Positions 16,271 to 21,698 of a stretch of DNA of 21,698 nt are shown here, piece after piece. Source of the DNA: Caldimicrobium sp964595655 (GTDB lineage Bacteria; Desulfobacterota; Thermodesulfobacteria; Thermodesulfobacteriales; Thermodesulfobacteriaceae); the NCBI GenBank assembly GCA_964595655.1, contig CAZQQV010000026.1, forward strand, positions 1 through 21,698. The letters run 5' to 3'. The notes under the pieces were generated by a model. It ran no database searches and was not told the origin of the DNA. It worked only from the letters and a program-made list of their open reading frames with translations. A program made the translations under genes and the position numbers. Each line of letters opens with the position of its first letter. Within the stretch, counting starts at the first letter, position 1.

Positions 16271-16681
16271 CTACTCTTTAATAATTCGTTCTGCCAGGCT
16301 AATTACAAACCGAGCTCCTTCAAAGGCTTTTTTAGCATCCTTAAGGGTATATTCCTCTGTAGGAATAAAGTCTATGTCTCCGTAAAAGGCAAGCTCCCTC
16401 TCTTTGCGTAATTCCTTTGATATTCTCATAAGTTTTTTTATTTCCTCATCTTTTAATTCAGGGAATTTATCTTTGTGTACCTTAAAAAGAAAACTTACAT
16501 CATGATATTTGGGAGGTTCAATGCCTCTTGCTCTGAGCATGGCCTTTGTTGCAAGCTCCACAGCCTCTTGAGCTTCTCTTACTACATCAGAATAAGCCTT
16601 TTTAGCTATAAAGAACTCAAGCGCCTCTAACCGGATTTTTGCCTTTTTAAGATAACTCTTAGAAAGATCTTCAGGGCTCAA
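16271..16681 (-). CDS. HEPN domain protein (antitoxin/toxin partner of MNT)
   Basis: A 136-residue all-helical HEPN protein. The middle segment SDVVREAQEAVELATKAMLR and ARGIEPPKYHD (51-61) fit the HEPN family of small thermophile and archaeal proteins. In MNT-HEPN pairs HEPN is typically the RNase toxin with an RX4-6H motif. Here the corresponding segment is RKERELAFYGD (92-102), with no histidine, so RNase activity is doubtful. The start overlaps the nucleotidyltransferase gene by 4 bp, and the stop is 1 bp from the convergent radical SAM gene. Confidence 0.85.
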   Translation of the reverse strand: MSPEDLSKSYLKKAKIRLEALEFFIAKKAYSDVVREAQEAVELATKAMLRARGIEPPKYHDVSFLFKVHKDKFPELKDEEIKKLMRISKELRKERELAFYGDIDFIPTEEYTLKDAKKAFEGARFVISLAERIIKE

Positions 16682-17187
16682 AGTTCTATCCTTTCTCCAG
16701 GTTTTAAGTCAGGCTTAAGAATCCAATACCAGGCATTGCCTTTCCAGATCCTTTTTGCTCCCATCTTTTCAAGTTTTTCTTTTAGCCTTTCAAGTTTTCT
16801 TTTAAAAAAGTCCTCTTTATCGTATAAAATTTTAGCATCCTCTATCATGTCAAGAAAAAGAAGACTTCCCCTTTCTACCTCTTCAGGAGTTTTTAGAATG
16901 GCATTTATCCATGTATAAATTCCCTTGGAATAGAGTTTTTCTATGTCCCTCTCCAAGTTTTCCTCAATCTGCATGAACTCTTCAGTGCGTTTGAGCCTGC
17001 TTTTTGGGAGGTTTTCTACTATAATAAGAAGATCTATATCTGAATCAGGTCTTTGGGTGCCCCTTGCCTGAGAACCAAAGAGCACAAAGGAAATCAACCT
17101 GTCTCCATAATATCGCTTTACCTCTTTAAAGATCTTCTCTATGAAAACCCTGATGTCCCTCTTAAAGGTATAGTTCCTATTTTTCAT
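16678..17187 (-). CDS. MNT-type minimal nucleotidyltransferase
   Basis: A 169-residue protein with the polymerase-beta-like nucleotidyltransferase motif GSQARGTQRPDSDIDLL: Gly38-Ser39, then Asp50 and Asp52. In characterised MNT-HEPN modules such a protein AMPylates the HEPN partner and neutralises it; that role is inferred here. The C-terminal third is Lys/Glu-rich and predicted helical (127-148), followed by a Trp-rich tail (WKGNAWYWILKPD). It is the first gene of a two-gene operon with the HEPN gene. It has no Shine-Dalgarno, and a near-consensus promoter ends 8 nt before the ATG. Confidence 0.85.
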   Translation of the reverse strand: MKNRNYTFKRDIRVFIEKIFKEVKRYYGDRLISFVLFGSQARGTQRPDSDIDLLIIVENLPKSRLKRTEEFMQIEENLERDIEKLYSKGIYTWINAILKTPEEVERGSLLFLDMIEDAKILYDKEDFFKRKLERLKEKLEKMGAKRIWKGNAWYWILKPDLKPGERIEL

Positions 17188-17195
17188 TAAGAGAA

Positions 17196-17224
17196 ATTAT
17201 AATTAAAAACAGTAATTTTGACAA
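17196..17224 (-). promoter_or_regulatory. Near-consensus promoter of the MNT-HEPN operon
   Basis: On the minus strand TTGTCA (17224-17219) is followed by a 17-bp spacer and a perfect TATAAT (17201-17196). Only 8 nt (TTCTCTTA) separate it from the ATG at 17187, so transcription should begin at or within 1-2 nt of the start codon. Confidence 0.65.
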
Positions 17225-17331
17225 ATTTTTGACCATCCTTTTTGAGAGCATTCCTTTAGTCTATGGAAATCTTAAATTTTAATCACCTTTCAGATGTTCA
17301 TTTTTTAAGTGCCCCATTTAAGGTGTTGACC

Positions 17332-17362
17332 TAGGTAATGTCAAAAAAATTTTGTGTATAGC
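17332..17362 (+). repeat. Left terminal inverted repeat
   Basis: Pairs with 17517-17545; begins TAGGTAATGTCA and ends with the perfect 16-bp core at 17347-17362. Confidence 0.6.
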
Positions 17363-17516
17363 CATGTTATAATTCTTCCTCTTTTAAAAATACTTTAATT
17401 TCCTTTGAGCCATAGCTTGCCTTCTTGATCTTCTAATTCCTTCTTCACAGCCTCATAATCCTTTAACTCCTTCTTTGTGATTTTTGGAGTGCCACTATCT
17501 TACCAAACCCAGTTTT

Positions 17517-17545
17517 GCTATACACAAAATTTATGATACTACCTA
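17517..17545 (-). repeat. Right terminal inverted repeat
   Basis: On the minus strand it begins TAGGTAGTATCA and ends with the same 16-bp core (17532-17517). It is 2 nt shorter than the left repeat, from fewer A residues. Confidence 0.6.
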
Positions 17546-17561
17546 TAAAATTTTTTAGAGC

Positions 17562-17589
17562 TTGAAAGGAGAAAGAAAGAATTTAAATT
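17562..17589 (+). promoter_or_regulatory. Putative rnpB promoter
   Basis: TTGAAA (17562-17567), 16 bp, then TAAATT (17584-17589). A start 7 nt downstream falls at 17596, exactly the first base of the perfect P1 helix. The -10 box is weak, but the match to the RNA end supports it. Confidence 0.4.
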
Positions 17590-17595
17590 TTAAGA

Positions 17596-17994
17596 AGGGT
17601 AGGGGCTAAGAGGCGGTTGCGCAGGGAGGGTGAGAGCTCCCTGTGAGGAAAGTCCGGGCTCCACAGGGGAGGATGCCGGGTAACACCCGGAGGGAGTAAT
17701 CCCTGGAAAGGGCCACAGAAAAGAGACCGCCAGCGGCCCTGCCTTCGTCTTAGGGGCAGGGTGCGGGCAAGGGTGAAAAGGTGGGGTAAGAGCCCACCGC
17801 AGGCTGGGGTAACTCAGCCTGGCACGGTAACCCCCATCCGGAGCAAGGCTAAAGCGAGCCCACGGGTGCCCCGCCCAAATGGGCTCAGGTAGGCCGCTTG
17901 AGGCCGAGGGTAACCTCGTGCCCAAGAGAAATAACCGCCCTGAAGGAGGCCCTCCTCCTTCAGAACAGAACCCGGCTTACTTAGCCCCTACCCT
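17596..17994 (+). ncRNA. rnpB: RNase P RNA, bacterial type A
   Basis: Catalytic RNA of ribonuclease P, which matures tRNA 5' ends. The conserved core is clear: GAGGAAAGTCCGGGCTCC near the 5' end, ACGGTAACCCCC (the L15 region that pairs with tRNA CCA), and AGAGAAATAACCGCC and ACAGAACCCGGCTTA near the 3' end. P1 is a perfect 15-bp helix: 17596-17610 pairs with 17980-17994. A perfect 10-bp hairpin (CTGAAGGAGG/CCTCCTTCAG, about 17939-17962) occupies the P19 position. G+C is about 60 %, far above the neighbours, as expected of a thermophile RNA. A long minus-strand open frame across it is a chance result of this composition. The 3' end lies 1 bp from the trmB stop, with no T-tract terminator. Confidence 0.96.
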
Positions 17995-17995
17995 G

Positions 17996-19045
17996 TTAAA
18001 TTAAATAATCCCTAATAAATTTCTCCTTGCAGGTGCTCTTTATCAGCTCAAAACTCATGGAAGATTCCTTTAAATTTTTAAGAATCAAAACTAAGGCAAG
18101 ATGTACCCCCTCTGTGGGGTCAGGTTTATCTGACTCATAAGGTGTGAGTAAATACCCCTCTTTACCATAGGGCGAAATTTTTACAAAGAAACGCTGTTTT
18201 AAAATCCCTTCCTCAACAAGTAAGTCAAAAAGAAGGGCCTCTTCATTATAAAAGGCCTCTAAAATTTTAATAAAAATACTTTCTCCCTTGAATAGTACAC
18301 ACCCTCTTAAATACAAGGCAAGCTCCTGGAAATTTAGTCTAGGTTCCCTTTTGAAAATATTAACAATAGGCAAGGCTGCCTCCTCTTTTTTAATTTTTAA
18401 AAGGGGGCACCACTCTTTAACCCACTGAGGCAAGCTCCCAGGTTTAACCTTTTTTATTCCAAGAAAATATATTTTCTTTCCCTGAGAAAGCCATTTTCTT
18501 GCATACTTGGTGAGGAAAAAGTCTTCTTTCCACGGTGTGAGATAATCCTTTTCAAGTGGGGAAAATTCCTCAAAATCCTTTAAAAGTTCTACAACCTCTT
18601 GAGCATATTCAAAATGATCTGTTGTCATCTGGAAAAAGCCCCCTATTTTAAGTCTATCTGAGAGGAGATGCAAAAATCCCCTATTTACTAAGCGTTTTTT
18701 TTGGTGTTTCTTTTTTGGCCAGGGATCAGGGAAATTGAGAAAAACCCCTTCTAAACTTGCAGGTTCAAAAAGCTTGGCAAGGGCCTTTGCCCCCTCCATG
18801 TGAATTAATCTTACATTAGAAAGAGAGTTCTCTTCAATCCTTGATAAGGCCTTTCTGAGCACCTCTTTAGATACATCTACTCCCACAAAATTAGCCTCTT
18901 TAATCCTCTCTGCCATCTCAACTATGAATTCACCATTTCCAACCCCTATTTCAAAATAAAGGTGACCAACCCTTCCAAAGATCTTTTCCCAAGAAGGGAA
19001 AAAACCAAGCTCCTCCTCTCTTAAAAGAAATCTAAGCCCCCTCAA
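17996..19045 (-). CDS. trmB: tRNA (guanine-N7-)-methyltransferase with C-terminal extension
   Basis: SAM-dependent enzyme that makes m7G46 in tRNA. The methyltransferase domain (about 1-200) shows the SAM loop FEIGVGNGEF (31-40), the acidic FVGVDVS (53-59), the catalytic region NFPDPWPKKKHQKKR (104-118), TDHFEYA (142-148) and the late KYARKWLSQGKKIYFLGIK. The protein is 349 aa, about 140 longer than typical TrmB. A C-terminal extension (about 205-349) is also known from Aquifex aeolicus TrmB, where it supports activity at high temperature. The start is TTG at 19045: it has GAGGAG 8 nt upstream, and an in-frame TGA at 19060-19058 closes the frame behind it. It is convergent with rnpB. Confidence 0.9.
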   Translation of the reverse strand: MRGLRFLLREEELGFFPSWEKIFGRVGHLYFEIGVGNGEFIVEMAERIKEANFVGVDVSKEVLRKALSRIEENSLSNVRLIHMEGAKALAKLFEPASLEGVFLNFPDPWPKKKHQKKRLVNRGFLHLLSDRLKIGGFFQMTTDHFEYAQEVVELLKDFEEFSPLEKDYLTPWKEDFFLTKYARKWLSQGKKIYFLGIKKVKPGSLPQWVKEWCPLLKIKKEEAALPIVNIFKREPRLNFQELALYLRGCVLFKGESIFIKILEAFYNEEALLFDLLVEEGILKQRFFVKISPYGKEGYLLTPYESDKPDPTEGVHLALVLILKNLKESSMSFELIKSTCKEKFIRDYLI

Positions 19046-19053
19046 AAACTTTA

Positions 19054-19059
19054 CTCCTC
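19054..19059 (-). promoter_or_regulatory. Shine-Dalgarno supporting the TTG start of trmB
   Basis: GAGGAG on the minus strand, 8 nt before the TTG at 19045. There is no in-frame ATG or GTG between it and the conserved domain start. Confidence 0.6.
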
Positions 19060-19075
19060 AAAGTTTTTGCTTTAT

Positions 19076-19084
19076 ATTCTACCA
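19076..19084 (-). promoter_or_regulatory. Extended -10 promoter of trmB
   Basis: TGGTAGAAT on the minus strand, followed by ATAAAG. It is the same string as at 31-39 before the first gene. No good -35 box is visible. The predicted start near 19069 gives a leader of about 24 nt containing the Shine-Dalgarno. Confidence 0.4.
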
Positions 19085-19186
19085 GAGAAAAGAAAAACTT
19101 CTTCCTTTATGAAAATCTTTGCCATATTGTTGCAGTTTTCACAACTACTAAAATGAAAAAATTCTTTGGTGAAAACAGGTATAATT

Positions 19187-19765
19187 ATGCTCAAAAGAGT
19201 TGAGTTTATTAAAAGCGTTTATAAGCTTGAGGAATTACCTCCACCTGAGTATCCAGAGATTGCCATTCTTGGGAGATCTAATGCAGGAAAATCCTCTTTC
19301 ATCAATGCCCTTTTGAATCAGAAAAAGATTGCAAGGGTCTCTTCAACCCCTGGTTTCACTCAGGCGCTAAATTTTTTTCTTGTGGATCGCAAATTTTATT
19401 TGGTTGATCTTCCTGGATATGGTTTCGCCAAGGTTCCAAAGGAGGTTTATAAGAGCTGGCAAATTCTTATTGAGGGCTATCTAAGAAGCCCCAGAGATTT
19501 TCGTTTGCTCTTTCTTATCTTCGATATAAGAAGAATCCCTGATGAGCTTGATAAAACCCTTATAAAATTTGTAAATTTCCTAAAAACTCCCTATGCCATT
19601 CTTTTAAATAAAATTGATACCCTTTCTAAGAAGGAAATAGAGGAGCAGAAGGAAAAATTTATAAAAATTTTAAAAATTCCGGAAAAAACTGAAATATTTC
19701 TCATTTCTTGCAAGGAAAAGCTTGGTTTTGAAGGCATAAGGGCCTTTTTGAAAAAAATTTTCTAA
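19187..19765 (+). CDS. engB: Ribosome-biogenesis GTPase EngB/YsxC
   Basis: GTP-binding protein needed for 50S ribosome subunit assembly, 192 aa from the ATG at 19187. G motifs: G1 GRSNAGKS (29-36), G2 SSTPGFTQ (52-59, Thr54), G3 DLPGYG (74-79), G4 NKID (141-144) and G5 SCKEK (174-178). The N-terminus MLKRVEFIKSVYKLEELPPP matches the usual EngB opening, so the in-frame TTG (19166) and GTG (19169) further upstream are less likely. A weak AGG lies 7 nt before the ATG. The gene stands alone between trmB and the MFS gene. Confidence 0.92.
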   Translation: MLKRVEFIKSVYKLEELPPPEYPEIAILGRSNAGKSSFINALLNQKKIARVSSTPGFTQALNFFLVDRKFYLVDLPGYGFAKVPKEVYKSWQILIEGYLRSPRDFRLLFLIFDIRRIPDELDKTLIKFVNFLKTPYAILLNKIDTLSKKEIEEQKEKFIKILKIPEKTEIFLISCKEKLGFEGIRAFLKKIF

Positions 19766-19827
19766 TTCCCTTCAAATTTAATATGGAGAAAAATACATCA
19801 TGAAAAATTCTTCATTTTGAAGAGAAA

Positions 19828-19855
19828 TTGTTCAAAAATATAGTTAGAATATAAA
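19828..19855 (+). promoter_or_regulatory. Putative promoter of the MFS transporter gene
   Basis: TTGTTC (19828-19833), 16 bp, then TATAAA (19850-19855). The -10 region sits inside TTAGAATATAAAAATT, which shares TAGAATATAA with the promoters at 34 and 19081. A leader of about 75 nt would follow. No riboswitch or hairpin is evident in it. Confidence 0.4.
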
Positions 19856-19937
19856 AATTGTGAAAAAAATCTCTTTGTTTTGCATCTTAGATTTATTTAT
19901 GATAAAAGGGGTTATAAAATTAACAAGGAGGTGGCAA

Positions 19938-21698
19938 ATGCAGGCACAGGAGCGGGTAAGTTTTAAAGAGGTTTTGCCGGTTGCCATTGTTGCCTGGACG
20001 GGGGCCCTGCTTGAATGGGTTGATTTTTATACCTATGCTATTCTTGCTGCAACCCTTGCCAAAGTCTATTTTCCCAGTCATGACCCTCTGGCAAGTTTGC
20101 TTGCCTCCTTTGCAGCGCTTGCCATTGGTTTCTTGTTCAGACCTATTGGGGCATTGATGTTTGGAAAAATTGGTGATCAGTATGGGAGAAAGGTGGCTTT
20201 CTTAACGGCAATATCCATGATGATGATTGGAACTCTGGGGATTGCGATTTTGCCAAGTTATGAAACCCTTGGAATTCTCGCTTCAATTGGGGTTTTTATT
20301 TTAAGAATTATTCAGGGTCTTGCCCTTGGTGGTGGTTATGGAGCAGCAATTACCTATCTTGGAGAGTTCACTCCGGACCATAGAAGAGGTCTTATAACAG
20401 GTTTCCTCTTTACCACACCAGCCTTTGGTATGGGTATCGCTGCTAATATTGCTTCGGTTCTTCAGGGCTATTTTGGAGCTGAGGCCTTTGAGGCCTATGG
20501 CTGGAGATGGTGTTTTGTAATTGCAGGTGTGGTAGTTTTTATTGTTGCCCTTATTATTCACTATCTTTATAAAGAGACCCCAGTCTTTACCGCTCTTAAA
20601 CAGATCAGAAGGGTTACCAGTGCCCCCATAAAAGAGCTCTTTACAAACAAGCACTATCTCTGGCTATTTATCCTTGCTTGGATTGGGGTGATTGGTGCTC
20701 ACGGTCCCATCTGGTATACCAATCAGCTTTATGTGAAGTTTTATTTAGCTGATCTCGGTGTTGATAAAAAGTTGACTAACGATTTACTAGCCTATGCCAC
20801 TTATGCGGCACTCTGGACCTATCTTTTCTTCGGGTGGGTATCTGATAAGATCGGCAGAAAGCCCATTCTTCTTCTCGGTATTTATGCTAATGCTCTAATA
20901 TTCCCCCTGACTTTTTACCTCATGAAGGGCTATGCCAATCCTCCTGATAAAACTATGCTCTTTTTATTGGTTGCAGCTGGCACTTTTATGAATGGTATAG
21001 GGTATAGCGGAGCTATGTCTGCTATGCTTCTTGAGCTCTTTCCTGCAAAGATCAGAACTACTGCTATTGGCTTTACTTACAATATGGGTTACGGAGTCTT
21101 CGGTGGATTGACACCTTTTATGATCACCCTTCTTTTAAAGATTACAGGTAATCACTATCTTTCCGTAATTATTTGGGCAACCATAATACCCATGATTATG
21201 GGCCTGCTCTATCTCATTAAGGGTTGGGAAACAAAAGGAGAGAGACTCTGGGAAGAGCTTTCAGCTGGAAAATTTGCCCAAAAAGCCCTTATTTTACCTG
21301 GTAATATGAGTATTGGCGAGGCTATGAATAAGCTTCAAATGGAAGGACAGAGAATGGCCATTGTTACAGAAAATGGCAAAGAGGATGGAAGGTATCTTGG
21401 AATTGTGGAAGAGCGCTCTCTTCTTAAGGCCCTTGTCAGTGGGTATAGCCTTTCTACACCTATTAAGGATGTGGTGGTTGAAGTGGACGAGGTTTATGAT
21501 TATGCAAGAATAATTGATGCTATTGTGCTTATCCAGCAGTATGGAGTAAAGGGAATTGCTGTAGTTGATAAAAATAAGAGGATTATAGGATATGTGGATC
21601 CTCGTTATGTCTTCAATGAGGTTGCCCTGATCAGCGCTGGAGTCAAAAAGCCCTTTACTGAAAGGGTAAAAGTTGAAGAATTTATGAATCCTCCTATT
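19938..21698 (+). CDS. MFS transporter (MHS/ProP-like) with C-terminal CBS region, 3' end outside window
   Basis: A partial gene: 587 codons are read with no stop before the window ends. The start has a strong AAGGAGGT 5 nt upstream. Residues about 15-430 form a twelve-helix major facilitator of the metabolite:H+ symporter type (ProP, ShiA relatives). GALLEWVDFYTYA begins helix 1, GDQYGRKVAFL and SDKIGRKPILL are the two loop motifs, and RIIQGLALGGGYGAA is the helix-4 region. After a linker (WETKGERLWEEL) a soluble part from about residue 448 reads like CBS modules: MSIGEAMNKLQMEGQRMAIVT (split here only by function), GIVEERSLLKAL, GVKGIAVVDKNKRIIGYVD and a new start at VEEFMNPP. CBS pairs usually bind adenine nucleotides, so energy- or nucleotide-gated transport is inferred. 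Substrate unknown. Confidence 0.85.
   Translation, partial: MQAQERVSFKEVLPVAIVAWTGALLEWVDFYTYAILAATLAKVYFPSHDPLASLLASFAALAIGFLFRPIGALMFGKIGDQYGRKVAFLTAISMMMIGTLGIAILPSYETLGILASIGVFILRIIQGLALGGGYGAAITYLGEFTPDHRRGLITGFLFTTPAFGMGIAANIASVLQGYFGAEAFEAYGWRWCFVIAGVVVFIVALIIHYLYKETPVFTALKQIRRVTSAPIKELFTNKHYLWLFILAWIGVIGAHGPIWYTNQLYVKFYLADLGVDKKLTNDLLAYATYAALWTYLFFGWVSDKIGRKPILLLGIYANALIFPLTFYLMKGYANPPDKTMLFLLVAAGTFMNGIGYSGAMSAMLLELFPAKIRTTAIGFTYNMGYGVFGGLTPFMITLLLKITGNHYLSVIIWATIIPMIMGLLYLIKGWETKGERLWEELSAGKFAQKALILPGNMSIGEAMNKLQMEGQRMAIVTENGKEDGRYLGIVEERSLLKALVSGYSLSTPIKDVVVEVDEVYDYARIIDAIVLIQQYGVKGIAVVDKNKRIIGYVDPRYVFNEVALISAGVKKPFTERVKVEEFMNPPI

Larger units (their letters stand above)
17332..17545. 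mobile_element. Inverted-repeat-bounded element, probable MITE or IS relic (IS256-like ends)
   Basis: The left end (17332-17362) and right end (17517-17545) are imperfect inverted repeats of 31 and 29 nt. They share a perfect inner 16 bp, AAATTTTGTGTATAGC, at 17347-17362, with its complement at 17517-17532. They also share the outer TAGGTA. The end sequence (GGTA-TGTCA-AAATTTTGTGTA) recalls the terminal repeats of IS256-group elements, from memory only. The interior is about 154 bp. On its minus strand a stop-to-stop frame (17499-17395) reads DSGTPKITKKELKDYEAVKK and further lysine-rich residues, ending WLKGN. It looks like gene debris without a start codon. I could not find a target-site duplication. 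Confidence 0.5.
17188..17595 (+). other. AT-rich spacer between the MNT gene and rnpB
   Basis: About 400 bp without an intact gene. It holds the MNT promoter at the left, an inverted-repeat-bounded element at 17332-17545, and the putative rnpB promoter at the right. The remaining 17225-17331 shows nothing I can name. Confidence 0.6.

Noticed and set aside
17590..17925. Minus-strand open frame of 111 codons across rnpB
   Set aside because: It lies entirely on the GC-rich RNase P RNA, has low-complexity Pro/Ser content and no ribosome-binding site; the RNA explains the sequence.
19180..19185. TATAAT just before engB
   Set aside because: It lies 1 nt from the ATG and has no -35 box, so a start there would fall inside the coding region.
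19166..19186. TTG/GTG starts upstream in engB
   Set aside because: The family N-terminus aligns with the ATG at 19187, and no Shine-Dalgarno precedes the earlier codons.
19808..19827. Possible terminator hairpin after engB (TCTTCA-TTT-TGAAGA)
   Set aside because: Only a 6-bp AT-rich stem with no following T-run; too weak to call a terminator.
1..21698. CRISPR array, tRNA gene, prophage or phage-defence island
   Set aside because: No regularly spaced direct repeats, tRNA-like cloverleafs, integrases or phage genes were seen; MNT-HEPN is the only defence-like module.

Overview
The window looks like a chromosomal segment from a thermophilic, anaerobic, sulfur-metabolising bacterium, most likely of the Thermodesulfobacteria (Thermodesulfobacterium/Caldimicrobium type). 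This is inference. Protein-coding DNA is AT-leaning, with AGA/AGG arginines and Lys/Glu-rich proteins. The RNase P RNA gene stands out as about 60 % G+C with a perfect 15-bp P1 helix, a contrast typical of thermophiles. The TrmB methyltransferase carries a long C-terminal extension of the kind known from Aquifex. A CoA-disulfide reductase-rhodanese fusion and a myo-inositol-phosphate synthase also fit such an organism.

Layout. (1) 1-12013, plus strand: a dense run of eleven genes with 4-bp overlaps or short gaps. A good sigma70-type promoter at 11-39 opens it. The genes are CoA-disulfide/persulfide reductase-rhodanese, hisS, trpE, trpG, plsC, gyrA, then (after a 58-bp gap) inositol-phosphate synthase, dapL-type aminotransferase, folK, a small membrane-anchored Cys4 protein and a lytic transglycosylase. 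(2) 12010-13909, minus strand: a solitary mreB, convergent with the transglycosylase and sharing its stop region, and a DUF429 gene. (3) 13927-16269, plus strand: a 780-residue B12-binding radical SAM/DUF2344 fusion. (4) 16271-17187, minus strand: an MNT nucleotidyltransferase/HEPN pair behind a near-consensus promoter with essentially no 5' leader. (5) 17188-17595: AT-rich spacer containing a 214-bp element bounded by imperfect 29-31-bp inverted repeats, probably a transposon relic or MITE. (6) 17596-17994: rnpB, whose 3' end abuts the stop codon of the convergent trmB (minus, to 19045). (7) 19187-19765: engB/ysxC. (8) 19938 to the window end: an MFS transporter of the MHS/ProP type with C-terminal CBS sequence, cut off by the window.

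The genes are mostly housekeeping: translation (hisS, rnpB, trmB, engB), amino acids and folate (trpEG, dapL, folK), envelope (plsC, inositol phosphate, transglycosylase, mreB) and DNA topology (gyrA). The accessory content is limited to the MNT-HEPN module and the inverted-repeat element beside it. The points most worth checking are the missing AUG/GUG/UUG start of folK, Met at the GyrA quinolone-pocket serine position, the leaderless MNT-HEPN transcript with a HEPN lacking the usual RX4-6H motif, the inverted-repeat relic, the MFS-CBS fusion, and a repeated promoter element TAGAATATAA. I did not see a CRISPR array, tRNA, prophage or intact insertion sequence.
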